From Aralia elata (Eukaryota; Streptophyta; Magnoliopsida; Apiales; Araliaceae): 64,000 nucleotides of DNA. The DNA is taken from contig CM068378.1 of the NCBI GenBank assembly GCA_034770075.1, positions 43,056,508 through 43,120,507 on the forward strand, written 5' to 3'. Positions 23,501-34,371 of this stretch are shown in pieces; position 1 is the stretch's first letter; the number at the start of each line of letters is the position of its first letter. The notes under the pieces were generated by a model. It was not told the DNA's origin, ran no database searches, and saw nothing but the letters and a program-made list of their open reading frames with translations. Both the position numbers and the translations under genes were made by a program.

Positions 23501-23549
23501 TTGTTGGGCAACGTAGTTGCTCACCCTTGCTATAAATAATTATTTTCAG
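23501..23549 (+). promoter_or_regulatory. Conserved LTR hairpin plus acceptor-like CAG (copy in A)
   Basis: The stem is GGGCAAC-GTA-GTTGCTC, then ACCCTTGC and a TTTTCAG ending at 23549. One more base pair (C-G) is present here than in the Tekay-like copies. Confidence 0.55.
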
Positions 23550-23849
23550 ATAAGCCAGAGCAGACTGAAGAATTCGGTAAAAACAGAGGATAGAATTAGT
23601 TAATGATTGAAGATGATTGGTATTAATTGTAATATTAATACAGATGTAATATTGTATTGAATGTTAGATGATGTATTAGTAAAGGTCTTCGTACCTAGGA
23701 GTAGAATGTAAGACTCTGTGGTAGTTTGTTAAGGATAATGTATTTATTTTACATTGTGATGAGATGTCTAGAAGATATGTGGTATAGGTAGTACAATGAC
23801 GCACCAGATATAGGCTTAAAGGAAAGACCTGATTTTTGGGGGCGTTACA

Positions 23850-24827
23850 TTACTCATTACATTCTTCTCTTTTTTTAAGAATTCCTTCCCCGGAACTACT
23901 ATTTTCGTAACATTTTAATTCAGTTTTCTTCCAACTCTTGCATAATCTTTTTCATCAAATACTTTAATGAATTACCTTAATATAGGTATTACCTTACTAC
24001 TTCTTATATTTACTCTTTCCTATCCAATTCATAGACGAAAATCTATTATTAGCCCAAGTCTCATCTGACTTGCTTCAGCTCATAACTACCTGCTTATTTT
24101 CAGGTATTAACATCTTCATCAGCATATCTCTTATACTCGTATATAAACCTTATTTTATAATACTCTTTTGTTTTCATCAATTTGACGTAATACATCTTAC
24201 CCTCATATGATCGTAACATTTCCATACCTTCGTACCTTTATCTCTCGTTTCTTATAATTATCCCTTATCTCATTTTTCATTCAAAACATGGTTTACCCAT
24301 TATCGAATAATTGAAATTCTTTTAAAGTATTATATTATAACAGTCTTCTTTTTAGTTATAAGACTTCATATATTACAATATTCTCACTTCTTTCTTCATT
24401 TTCTCATTTCTTACTCTTGAACATTTTTAACCTTTGCGTTTAATTCTCTTTATTCTAGTTCAACTGTAGTAACTTATACCTTATTATAAACTAATCGTCC
24501 ATCAAGTCACTAAAAATACCTTGCTTTAATGACTGATCTTCTAACCTTTCTTTATAACCTCCTTAGAGTCTCTTGCACCAAAAGTCTCTCAACCACATAT
24601 GTTCTTTCGAACACATGGATTCGATTAAAATATTTAATCATTTCTCTACACATTTCTCTTCTTCAAAAATCTCGGCTTTACATCTTAACCTTTAATTGTC
24701 CTTAATTATATTCTAAGCCTTATTCCTTCTTTAATGACTATCCTTATCTACGGATCATCGTACACTACAATTGCATTAATCATTGAAGATCATGTTTACT
24801 AGCCTTATCAATATCCGGGATATTACA
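23850..24827 (-). mobile_element. LTR B, right segment with outward extension
   Basis: LTR B continues to its terminus ATATCCGGGATATTACA at 24827. An older-looking terminus CATTACA ends at 23861 and is followed by a pyrimidine tract and ATTCCTTCCCCGGAA, the pattern that normally lies outside an LTR (purine tract on the minus strand). ATTACCTTAATATAGG at 23971-23986 is shared with the LARD LTR extension at 57910-57925, so the two extensions are homologous. The reverse complement of 24550-24827 matches the start of LTR A (6126 onward). No coding sequence is present. Confidence 0.6.
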
Positions 24828-25797
24828 ACGACACACCTGCGACACGGCCTGGTAGCTAGCCCAGGCCTTGTGCCCAACGCCCAGTAGCAGTGCCCCTGTG
24901 CGCGCCTGCCTCCGCCCCACAGCACCCACTGCGCGCACCCACAACGTTTGCAGCGCACCCTACTGCGCCCAGCGCTGCGCGCCACTGCCCAGCAGACAGC
25001 CCCAACGCCCCCCACTGTCTAGCGCCATGTGCACTTGTGCCCCTCTGTGCGCCTGCCCAACACTACTACGCAACGCCCCAAGCTAGCGCCCCTTGCCGCA
25101 CGTAGCACCACATCGCTAGCCTGCCAACGTACGCCACGCGTGCCTGCGCACCCAACAGCTACTGCTTATGCAGTAGCCCATTTCCAGCATTCCAACTTCG
25201 ATGCTCCTACTTCCAAACTTCATAACTCACTCATCTGAAGTCGGAATGAGTCCGTTCTTGAGCCTATAACTTACTTATTCTATGCTCTATCAAATCCCTA
25301 AGAAATCAAAAAAATTTGAAAGTGTTATCTACCCATAAAAATGACCTGAAAGTCTTACATGACCTAGTTTTCTACCTTTTGCCATGTTTTACTAAACAAT
25401 TTGCCATAACTTCGTTATAACAGATTTTACCATCGTTCCAATTGGGTTATTTACCTGACTCATAGGAGCACAAACCTATCTTTTTGGAACTTAATTTTAA
25501 GCTATTGTCCATGAGTTCTTCTAGTCCAAAAAATCAGTTTTCAAACTATGTTCTTTGTCCATCATTTATGCTTAGGTCTTAAATTTGTTTCTCTTATTTA
25601 TGTTCATATTAACATGGTTTATCATACAAACACCATCATATGCTCCTTATTCCTCCGGATCCACCATGATCCCAATTTCACAACAACAATAACCATAACA
25701 AGTAATACAATATATATACATATATAAAGCTTGAAATAATTTTAAAGCTTAGGGTTCTTAAGATTACCTTCTTGGTTCTTTCTTCTTTCTTGATAGA
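24828..25797 (-). mobile_element. LTR D, first segment, with GC-rich tract
   Basis: The sequence is LTR-like and related to C and B: 25230-25260 resembles 3220-3260, and 25600-25680 resembles 4830-4890. It starts directly at the terminus of LTR B. The first 330 bp are strikingly GC-rich, with repeated GCGCCCA, GCGCACC and GCCCAACGCCC words. It is interrupted at 25797 by the Tekay-like element and resumes at 37159. The small plus-strand frames in the GC tract (24868-25238) overlap in all phases and look compositional. Confidence 0.55.
25793..25797. repeat. Target-site duplication of Tekay-like element (left copy)
   Basis: ATAGA directly before TGTGACACCCC; its partner ATAGA is at 37154-37158. 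Confidence 0.9.
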
Positions 25798-26110
25798 TGT
25801 GACACCCCAAATCCGGGTACTTCGTTTTCTCAGGATTTGGGGTTCACTATCCATATACATCACATCACATCTAACTACCCATTCAATCATAATGGGAATA
25901 CTATTAATTAAAAATAGAAATCTCTCAATAAAGGGTTACAACATCATTCATAAACAAATTCCAGGTCATCTAACCTTAATAAACATCAATGCGGAAACAT
26001 AAATCAAGTCTATTACATAAACATCATTTAATCAAATAAAACAAGTCTTCATCACTTGTTTGCTTTTCCTTTGCCCTTACTAGTGGATGGCTCATCAGTT
26101 CTTTCAACTT

Positions 26111-26158
26111 TAGCTGCAATGTTATTATGCAAGGGTGAGCAATGATTGCCCAGCAAGT
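26111..26158 (-). promoter_or_regulatory. Conserved LTR hairpin plus acceptor-like CAG (Tekay-like 3' LTR)
   Basis: Minus strand CTTGCT, stem GGGCAA-TCA-TTGCTC, ACCCTTGCA, then ATTGCAG. Confidence 0.55.
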
Positions 26159-27137
26159 ATAACAACAACAATAATAATAACATGCGAAATAATTAACGGA
26201 TATTGAATAATCGAAGATTTAGCTTTTGAGTCAAGAATGTAAGACAAGATTCAAAAGAACGTCTGAGGGTCTTAGGACCACGAACTATGTCCCAAGTTAT
26301 CAAGTATTTCTACTTTAAACCTTTAACAGTCGTAAGACTATATGGACCTTACTTCTCGTACTCAAGGGGGATCAGCCCTTTGTACCATGTATGTACACAA
26401 CATCTTAACGCTAACGCGTAAATAAAATCTCCTGTATAAGGGTTGTTCATCTCAGTTTGATATCGGAGTCCGCACCAAAGGAAGTTTGGTTTGGATTTAC
26501 TTCAATATCATTTTTAGAATTTAGAACACTCATTAACTATGGACTAGTCGAATCAAAAAGAGTTCGCTAGTCAATCAAGGTTCAAAAGGTGTAATTCGAG
26601 AATCAAAACTAAATCTCGCAAAAGGTACAATTAAATAAGTTCTGTATAACTGAAGCATTACAAAGGGGAATTTAAAAATGTCTCATTGAATCAATGAAAT
26701 TGAATGGAATAGAAATAATAATTTGCTCGAGTAAGTAATAGCATTATGAACATATATGATAAGAGAATTAAGTTCAGGAACTTGCGTAAACGTAAAAAAT
26801 AAGGATAAGATACTTGCCTCGTGCGTAGACTATAAATTTAAGACTCACGTTCTCTAATCAACCTATACATTCCGTTTATAAAACAGTAACAATAATTAGT
26901 TACAGTATTATAAACACTTCAGAACTCATTCTCATCCAATTTCATTTTAATAACTCAGTTGACACCGAACAATCAATGGGTTTACGCTTACCACCCATCA
27001 CAGTACCTTAACATTCATTTTATATCTTAGCCTAAGCTTTAGGTATGTCTAAGATATTATAACATGATCTCAAAGAAAGAAGAAAATTTTTACTCTCTTC
27101 TTTTTACTCTTTTTTTTTTTACTCTTTTTTTTTAATT

Positions 27138-27247
27138 CCCGTCGGGGCGAGAAAATCCTTCACAAACTCTCGCCGGGGCGAGGAATTCCTTCACAAAATT
27201 CTTGCCGAGGCGAGAAATTCCTTCACAAAATTCTCGCCAGGGCGAGA
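27138..27247. repeat. GC-rich near-palindrome array, four units (Tekay-like 3' LTR)
   Basis: The CTCGCCGGGGCGAG core and three variants are spaced by TCCTTCACAAA-type linkers. The array lies between the donor-like and acceptor-like sites of the LTR. Confidence 0.9.
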
Positions 27248-28484
27248 ATCACGAATTCCAGTTTCTGTAGTTCGCGAAGAACGCAGAAACAGACCAAAAA
27301 TTTCCAATTTTGTTATTCTTATGTCAAATCAAACATACCTAGACACTATAATTCATATATAATCGTTACCCAAGCCTTCTAGCATGATTTTAACAACTTA
27401 AATCACATAAACTATGAATCTAAGAATTAAAATTAGGGTTTTTATCATTTTATCAAAGTTCTACGAAATCAATAAAATTACACATAACAGGTTTGTTAAA
27501 ACACCAAATTGAACCGTTTAAATCTTGTTTTCTTCATTTATACTTGCATAAACAAAATAAGTTATCAATTTAACCCATTAACATGCAAAACAAGTATTAA
27601 TTTTTATACATTCAAACCATGTTCGTACACTGTACTACTCTATAACTTTCTGAATTCTCATATAAACGAAATTTCACAGATTAAATTACTCTAAATCATA
27701 TTTAAATCATATAAATACATGCTTACTAACATCTAACATCAAATTATTTAAAGATTTAGCCATACAATTTGGTTTATCAGAGAACTCAGAACATGCATTC
27801 ATGGAGAAAATTAAGAAAACGTAATTTAAAGATTAAAATCTAAGAATTACCTTTGATTTGGTGCTAGATTATGCAACTAGATGAAAGGATTTCCTTATGC
27901 AATTATTAATTCTTCACAATTCTCTCTCTTTTCTCTTTGTGTTCTCTCTTAGAAACTGGTAACAATGAACGTACGTGAAATAAACTGGCAGATCATGGTG
28001 TCAGTTAATAACTGGCACCAACTCCCCCTAAGGCCATGTTTGGCTACTCAATTATTCCCCTTCTAATTTATTTTAATAAATAACTTATTATATAGTTTAA
28101 TGTCACATTTTTAAATTAATAAAATAATCTCATTTAAATCAATCAAATAAGGTAAAATAATACCACATTAAATCACATATTCATATGATTAAAATTATCA
28201 TTTGTTAATAATGACAAATCATTTAGTCTCTAATTAACTATTAAATTAATTAGAGATAACATTATACTTATTTAAATAATACATTTAATCAAATAAATTT
28301 AATTAGACAGATACTTTAAATATAAAAATTCTTCACGTCAAGTTAACTAACGTAACACATGTAATTAAATTAATCTACCACAAATTCATCAATTAATCAA
28401 TTAATACAACAATCAAATCGTCGAAAAATATTTATTTAATCAATAAATATTTAAATTAAGTTACAAAAATTTTCGTTCGTCACA

Positions 28485-28548
28485 TCTTTCCCCCCTTAAA
28501 AAGGATTCTGTCCCCAGAATCACGACTCAATTAATTCGTCCCGTTACA
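28485..28548 (-). other. 64-bp outward LTR extension with fossil purine tract
   Basis: On the plus strand the inner terminus GTCACA (28484) is followed by TCTTTCCCCCCTTAA and TTCTGTCCCCAGAATC, then the outer terminus CCGTTACA. Immediately outside, TTCTCCCCCCTTACA and TTCTGTCCCCAGAATC occur again. The block is thus a duplicated terminus plus purine tract. The same 64 bp are present in the 5' LTR (37090-37153). Confidence 0.8.
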
Positions 28549-28566
28549 TTCTCCCCCCTTACAAAA
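28549..28566 (-). promoter_or_regulatory. Polypurine tract of Tekay-like element
   Basis: Minus strand TTGTAAGGGGGGAGAA directly abuts the outer LTR terminus at 28548. Confidence 0.8.
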
Positions 28567-28595
28567 ATTCTGTCCCCAGAATCGCTACACATAGA

Positions 28596-29162
28596 TTAAG
28601 CAAATAACTGAGGATAATTTCTCATCATTTGATCTTCGAGTTCCCACGTAGCTTCTTCAGCGTTGTGGTTCCTCCAGATCACCTTAACAGAAGGTATAAT
28701 TTTATTTCTTAGCACTTGCTCTTTCCTGTCAACTATTTGAACAGGCTCTTCTTCGTAAGACAAATCTTTCTTAACTTGCAGGGGTTCATACTCTATGACA
28801 TGCTTGTAGTCGGGCTTGTATGGTCATAACACCGAGACATGAAAGACCTTGTGGATGTGTTCCAACGCTGGAGGTAAAGCTACCTCATATGCGACTTCAC
28901 CAACTCGTCTTAACACTTCAAAGGGTCCAATGAATCTCGGGCTCAGTTTTCCCTTCTTACCAAAACGAATCTTCCCTTTCTAGGGAGATACTTTCAAGAA
29001 AACATAGCTACCAGACTCAAATTCTCGATCCTTACGATGTTGATCGGCATATTTCTTCTATCTATCCTGAGCTGCTATCAATCTTGATCTGATCACTTTA
29101 ACGATTTCTGCGGTTTGTTGTACCAACTCTGGTCCTAGCAATTGCCGTTCGCCAACTTCATC
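28596..29162 (-). pseudogene. Tekay-like pol: integrase C-terminus and chromodomain
   Basis: Reading on from the integrase frame gives a GPELVQQT stretch, YADQHRKDREFE, GKIRFGKKGKLSPRFIGPFEVL, HKVFHVSVL and then a chromodomain with EEEPVQIVDRKEQVLRNK, SVKVIWRNH and EEATWELE, ending at a stop at 28596-28598. The chromodomain places the element among chromoviruses and would bind modified histones at insertion. In-frame stops are visible near 29160, 29058, 28980 and 28824. Most sit where family proteins have Trp, Gln or Arg, as expected from C-to-T decay. The span is absent from simple frame lists because the stops cut it into short pieces. Confidence 0.85.
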
Positions 29163-29636
29163 CTAACATAATGGAGTTCTACACTTTCTGCCGTACAACG
29201 CTTCGTAAGGCGGTATGCCAATACTTGCGTGGTAACTGTTGTTGTAAGCAAATTCCACTAATGGTAGATGATCATCCCAATTTCCTTTGAAGTCCATAAT
29301 GCAAGCTAGTAACATATCTTCCAATGTCTGAATCGTTCTTTCGCTCTGTCCGTCGGTCTGTGGATGATATGTCGTACTCATACGTAATTGCGTTCCCAAG
29401 CATTCCTGTAGTCGTTTCCAAAAGTTCGATGTGAAGCACAGATCCCTATCTGAAATAATAGATATTGGAACACCGTGACTCGAAACAATCTCCTTCATAT
29501 ACAACTTCGCCAACTGATATAGGTTGAATCTGATCTTGATCGGTAGAAAATGTGCTGATTTTGTCAGTCGATCTACAATAACCCATACTACGTCGAAACC
29601 TTTCTGAGTTGTCGGAAGACCTACTACGAAATCCAT
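29163..29636 (-). pseudogene. Tekay-like pol: integrase DDE core
   Basis: This 157-codon frame starts in the MDFVVGLP block (first catalytic Asp) and continues through VIVDRLTKSAHFLP, SIISDRDLCFTSNFW (second Asp), TYHPQTDGQSERTIQTLE (catalytic Glu) and FAYNNSYHASIGIPPYEALYGRKC. It is bounded by TAG stops near 29652 and 29160, both at positions that are Trp in related elements. All three catalytic residues are retained, so decay is by nonsense changes and not by loss of the core. Confidence 0.9.
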
Positions 29637-29654
29637 GGTGATGTGCTCCCATTT

Positions 29655-30377
29655 CTATTCTGGGATTTCTAACGGTTGTAACAGCCCACTTGGTCTCTGA
29701 TGTTCGGCTTTAACTTTCTGACATGTCAAACACTTGGCCACATAATCGGCAACGTCTCTCTTCATATTTGGCCACCAAAAATGCTGTCGGAGATCTTGGT
29801 ACATCTTCGTACTACCCGGATGAATCGAATATCTTGAATTATGAGCCTCGCTCAAAATTTCCTCCTTAAGCTCTTGTACTGGCGGAACCCAAATTCTTCC
29901 CTCAAATCTTAATAGTCCCTCGTTATCTACTTTGAATTTCACTTCATCACTTCCAGATATTATTTTCCTGATTTTCTCACATTCTTCGTCCTGATTTTGT
30001 GTTTCCTTAACGTTATCCACCAAAGTTGAACCGATTCTCAACTGAAATAATTTTTCGTCACACTCTTCCGGAAATTTCACCTCCAACTCCAGTTTCGCCA
30101 TTTCTGTAATTAGCTCCTCTTGAGCGGTAATCATGAACAATTTCTCCCGTCCCTTTCTGCTTAAGGCGTCGGCCACCACGTTCGCTTTACCCGGATGGTA
30201 TAAAATCTCGCAGTCGTAATCTTTTATCAATTCCAACCATCTCCTCTGACGCATGTTCAGATCCTTCTGTGTAAAAATATATTTCAGACTTTTGTGGTCT
30301 GTATATATTTCACACTTCTCCCTGTAAAGATAGTGCCTCCATATCTTCAAAGCAAACACAACCGCGACCAATTCCAA
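29655..30377 (-). pseudogene. Tekay-like pol: RNase H end and integrase zinc finger
   Basis: The 240-codon frame covers the end of RNase H (ELVAVVFALKIWRHYLY, IYTDHKSLKYIFTQKDLN, HPGKANVVADALSRK) and then the integrase N-terminal HHCC site: His in SRYSIHPGSTKMY, followed by HFWWPNMKRDV and CLTCQKVK. A TAA stop near 30411 separates it from the RT frame and a TAG near 29652 from the DDE core. It belongs to the same ancestral polyprotein as its neighbours. Confidence 0.9.
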
Positions 30378-30413
30378 ATCATGGGTAGGATACCCCTTCT
30401 CATAGTCCTTTAA

Positions 30414-31265
30414 TTATCGTGACGCATACGCAATGACCTTACCGTTCTGCATAAGCACACAACCTAGTCCTTTATGCGACGCATCACTGTACACCACAAA
30501 ATTTCCTGTGCTATCCGGTAGAGACAACACAGGCGCCGTACTCAACCTCTTCTTTAATTCTTGAAAACTTTCCTCACACTTCTCCGTCCAAACGAACTTC
30601 ACCGTCTTTCTAGTCAAATTCGTTAACGGAGTCGCGATTTTGGAAAAATCCTGAATGAATCTCCTGTAGTAACCCGCTAATCCGAGGAAACTCCTTACTT
30701 CCGATGGCATTTTCGGCTGATCCCAGTTAAGCACCGCTTCAACCTTTAACGGATCCACCGAAATCCCATCCTTGTCAATCACATGTCCAAGAAATTGCAC
30801 TCGCTCTATCCAGAATTCACACTTAGAAAATTTAGCGTACAACTTCTCTCTTCTTAACGTTTCCAATGTCAACTTCAAATGTTCTGCATGCTCTTCCGTT
30901 GTTTTGGAATAAATTAGAATATCGTCAATGAATACTACTACGAACTTGTCCAAAAACGGCTTAAACACCCTGTTCATTAGGTCCATAAATGCTGCAGGAG
31001 CATTTGTTAGACCAAATGACATCACCAGAAACTCGTAATGACCATAACGAGTTCTGAACGCTGTCTTTGGTACATCTTCCTTCCTCACCTTCAATTGATG
31101 ATACCCACTCCTTAAATCTATCTTCGAGAAATATCTAGCTTCTTTCAACTGATCAAACAAGTCGTCGATTATTGGCAACGGGTATTTATTCTTAATCGTG
31201 ACCTTGTTCAACTCTCTGTAATTAATGCAAAGTCGCATCGATCCGTCTTTCTTTTTAACAAACAA
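30414..31265 (-). pseudogene. Tekay-like pol: reverse transcriptase and RNase H start
   Basis: The 283-codon frame runs from FVKKKDGSMRLCINYRELN through NKYPLPIIDDLFDQL, FSKIDLRSGYHQL, SFGLTNAPAAFM and the catalytic VVVFIDDILIYS motif (FIDD variant of YxDD), then LGHVIDKDG, FLGLAGYYRRFI and the RNase H start VVYSDASHKGLG. All main RT blocks are present without frameshift. A stop near 31281 cuts it from the upstream gag-protease frame in the QPS-PWGAPV region, and another follows AYASR at 30411. Confidence 0.92.
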
Positions 31266-31283
31266 TACCGGCGCTCCCCACGG

Positions 31284-32492
31284 TTATATACTCGGCTGAA
31301 TATATTTCTTATCTAAAAGTTCTTGTAACCGTACCATCAATTCTTTCATCTCTACTGGGGCCATACGGTACAGAGCTTTCGATATCGGGGCTGTTCCTGG
31401 CGCCAAATCGATTACAAACTCAACTTCCCTGTCTGGCGGAAGTCCTAGCAAATCGTCGGGAAAGACGTCTACAAAGTCCCTTACAACAGGTATTTCTTCT
31501 AATTTCTGACTCTCTTTTTGAGTATCAACTATGTAGGCTAAGTATCCCACATAGCCTTGTCTTAACAACTTCCTGGCCTGCATCATCGTCAGATAACTCG
31601 CTTGTCTAGGCAATTTGCTACCGTAAAATACTTCCTTTGACGGAGTTATAAGGTTAATACGTTTCTTTTGGCAATCAATTATCGCTCCATAATTGAATAA
31701 CCAATCCATACCCAGAATAACGTCAAATTCCCCAAGTTTGATTGGGATCAGATCTACTGTCATCACGTTTCCATTAATATTCACTCTACAGTTCTTGTGT
31801 ACATCCCTAACAGGAATTACTTCCCTATTCGCAATTTCTATGTTCAAAGGGTAATCTAATTCCTCCTTAGGCAAATCTAAGTTCTTAGCAAAGTCATCGG
31901 ATATAAATGAACAAGTAGCACCCGAATCAAATAATACATAAGCATCTATATTATTGATCAGAATGATACCTGACACCACATCGCGAGACTGCACGGCATC
32001 TTGCACGGTCATGTTGAAAGTCCTTGCAGTAGGTCGGTTTGTTGGTGCTGATCCGGTTATAACCAACGTACTACCACCACAGTTTCCCTTATTTCCTCCC
32101 GATCCTGTTCCTGTTACTGCTTTCTTGGGGCAATCCCTAGCCAGATGATCCTTCGATCCACATGTGAAACAAGCGCCCTTCTTCGGATTCGGACAATTCG
32201 GTGCTATGTGGCCTTCCTGGTTGCAATTGTAGCACACCCTCTTCCCTATGTGATTCTTTCCACACGTAACACATGCTTCTACCTTCTTCTTCTGACCTCC
32301 CTGTTGATTTCCAGCAGATCCATTATCATTCCACTTCCTCTTCTGGTTGTGACCACCACCGCTACTACCACTTGCCTTATTACTTTCATTTTCACCCTTC
32401 TTCTTCTTCTGCTCCTGGTTATACTTAGTCAAAGCATCACTCCCACCTTCGGCGATGATCGCCTTTTCCAACACTCTAGCAAAAGTGTTCAA
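31284..32492 (-). pseudogene. Tekay-like gag C-terminus, zinc knuckles, protease and RT start
   Basis: The 402-codon frame begins in the gag C-terminal region (low-complexity KKKGE and SGSSGGGH), with Cys-rich zinc knuckles CYNCNQEGHIAPNC and CFTCGSKDHLARDC plus an upstream CVTCGKNH pair. The retropepsin active site is VLFDSGATCSF (D-S-G), with VILGMDWL as the second protease block. The end enters RT (GLPPDREVEFVIDLAPG). A stop near 32490 divides it from gag and one near 31281 from RT. This one-frame gag-protease-RT layout is usual for chromoviruses. Confidence 0.9.
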
Positions 32493-33086
32493 TTAGAACA
32501 TTGACACCTTATTGTACAACCACGACTTCAATCCCTGTTCGAATCTTCTTGCCTTCCTCTCATCCGTATTCACTTGGTAAGTTGCAAACCTAGCCAACTC
32601 ATTGAACTTCGCCGCGTACTCCGGTACAGTCATGGTACCCTGCTTCAGCTCTAGAAATTGAATCTCCATCTGGTTACGCGAGCTCGTCGGAAAGTACATC
32701 TCGAAGAACATTTCCTTAAATCTATCCCATGCGATTATACCCTGACCTCCTCGAACCTTATTCGCTTGCCACCAATAACTAGCTTCTGACTTAAGCATAA
32801 ACGTTGCAAAGGCAGTCGTTTGGTCATCACTAACCCTAGCAACGTCGAATAGTTTCTCCATCTCTATCACCCAAGTTTGGGCTTCGATCGGGTTCAGGGA
32901 ACCCTTAAATTCTGGCGGTCCTACCGCTTTGAAATCCTTAAATGACGTCACAGGTGGAGCTTGCGGCTGATTCGCAAGTGCTCCAGCCAAAAGGTCCACC
33001 AACTGCTGAACGGAATTAGCATTGGCGTCGTTGTTATTGGTAGAGCTCTCCTGAGCTTGTTGACGTGGTTGGTGTCTCGGCGGCAT
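32493..33086 (-). pseudogene. gag: Tekay-like gag N-terminal and capsid region
   Basis: The 197-codon frame starts at MPPRHQPRQQAQ. Capsid motifs typical of gypsy retrotransposon gag follow: FKDFKAVGPPEFKG, AQTWVIEMEKLFD, SYWWQANK, WDRFKEMFFEMYFP, FLELKQGTMTVPEYAAKFNEL and RRFEQGLKSWLYNKV. It ends in a stop at the point where the frame below continues gag, so a single nonsense change breaks it. The start codon is convincing because homologous gags begin with similar basic MPPR stretches. Gag would form the virus-like particle. Confidence 0.9.
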
Positions 33087-33382
33087 TTTCTGTTCAAGAA
33101 TATGCGCTTATTGGATCATCACTCAATTTCTTAAGTGTTTAACATTTAACTCAAACAATTCAGGTTAAACATTTAACACATAACATCTTCAAATAAAATT
33201 GATATTTTATTAATTCAAAAGTCTTAAACATAGGAAGATAGCATCACTGCTATTTACATCAACTATCCCAAGATCAAACAATCTTTAGGATTAAACAGTC
33301 ATATTCCATTATGTATAATCACGCTGAAATTTACATCATTAACTACCATAAACATTTACACATAATTCAAAAACTTCTCCTT

Positions 33383-33616
33383 TCATGGCCTACTAAGGCG
33401 TCGAACTGCCTGTCTACGTTCTTCCTCTATGATACGGCACATCGTCCTGCGATCCAACATGTACCATGACAAGTCCTCGAACTTAACTGGATAGTGGAGA
33501 ACTCGATCCTGGGCCCTATCAATCGCTGTCTGGAAAGTATAGTCTGTCTCCTCAATCTTAGCATTCTTTACCCGTTCACCTTCTTCAGAAATTTCTGCAC
33601 GTCGAGCGTTATTCAT
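33383..33616 (-). pseudogene. Extra leader frame, C-terminal part
   Basis: This 77-codon frame follows the acidic coiled-coil frame in the same phase after a single TAG stop (33614-33616), so both probably formed one protein of about 252 residues. It contains charged helices (RAEISEEGERVKNAKIEE, DRAQDRVLHYPVKFEDL) and a basic end (RRQAVRRLSRP). I recognise no domain. It ends about 300 bp upstream of gag. It could be an accessory protein or an uORF-like captured exon. Confidence 0.6.
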
Positions 33617-34141
33617 CTAAGCATCCTCTACTCTAGCACGTTCTGCTGACTCCTCACTCAAATCATCCTTTAATTTTTGAATCTCAAGTTTCATCTTTTC
33701 ATTCTCAGCCAGCAAGTCTTCTTTTTGACTCTCTGCCTGAACTAACTTCCATTCTACGTCTTCAAGACATATTTCAAGATCCTCAATCTTCTCATCCTTC
33801 TGTTCTATAAAAGTCTGGCGTATATTTGCCAGTCTCTCCCAATCTCTGACTTTATCCTGCAACTCTATGGTACGATCATACAAGGCATCATACATCTCAA
33901 CATCAATAGAGGTATGGGGTACCTCCTCGGAATCCTCATCATCTTCCTCAGCCTCTACCTCCTCAGGATCCTCCTCTGGATCAGACTCAGGCTCATACTC
34001 CTGACCCACAACTGTGATCAATGGATATGGCTCTCTGTGTATCAACTGCTCCCGGATAACATGGATATCACGGGGCTCCTCCTCTCCAGCCACTCGGGGC
34101 TCAACATCCCTAGGCCGACTGGATCCTCCAACATCCGACAT
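33617..34141 (-). pseudogene. Extra acidic coiled-coil frame between PBS and gag
   Basis: This 174-codon frame starts 234 bp inside the 5' LTR edge, right after the PBS leader. Residues 1-45 are polar; about 48-75 are strongly acidic (repeated EE and DD around PEEDPEEVEAEEDDEDSEE). From about 80 to the end the sequence is a predicted long coiled coil, with heptad-like spacing in IELQDKVRDWERL, EKIEDLEICLEDVEWKL and LAENEKMKLEIQKLKDDL. It has no gag, pol or env motif. Composition and length make chance unlikely in such AT-rich DNA. A stop divides it from the downstream 77 codons. Additional frames upstream of gag are known in Ogre/Tat elements but are not a standard Tekay feature; function unknown. 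Confidence 0.7.
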
Positions 34142-34360
34142 CCTGACAACAAAGTTTAAATTTTAATTAATACTCGGTACTAGTCGCAGCACATAGGTTA
34201 TTAACACATAAGCACATAGCACATAAAGTCTTTTATTATCTTTAATGAATTTCCTTAATTCATTCCTTAGAACTCGATGAGAGTTTATCACCACTATATT
34301 TTCTGACTCTTAAAAGGCTACTACCCTAAGGTTTCCCCACCTAAGGTTCATAACCTACAC

Positions 34361-34371
34361 CTTTGATACCA
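34361..34371 (-). promoter_or_regulatory. Primer binding site of Tekay-like element
   Basis: Minus strand TGGTATCAAAG, three bases beyond the 5' LTR, matching the initiator-tRNA-Met complement TGGTATCAGAG at 10 of 11 positions. Confidence 0.85.

Larger units (their letters stand above)
22293..23849 (+). mobile_element. Solo LTR A, second segment
   Basis: LTR A resumes after the ATTAA duplication of the CRM-type element. It ends at TTTTTGGGGGCGTTACA (23849), followed by TTACT, the counterpart of TTAGT at 6121-6125. A minisatellite lies at 23225-23470 and the conserved hairpin at 23501-23549. No gene is present; the minus-strand frames at 23195-23511 are repeat artefacts. Confidence 0.7.
25798..28548 (-). 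repeat. 3' LTR of Tekay-like element
   Basis: It begins TGTGACACCCC and ends CCCGTTACA at 28548. An inner terminus, CGTTCGTCACA, ends at 28484 and is followed by a second purine-tract-like stretch within the LTR (28485-28548). It carries the hairpin at 26111-26158, the GC array at 27138-27247 and a donor-like AAAGGTAATTC (minus) near 27847. Confidence 0.92.

Noticed and set aside
24868..25238. Pro/Ala/Thr-rich small frames
   Set aside because: Open in several phases because of the GC-rich tract; no homology recognised.
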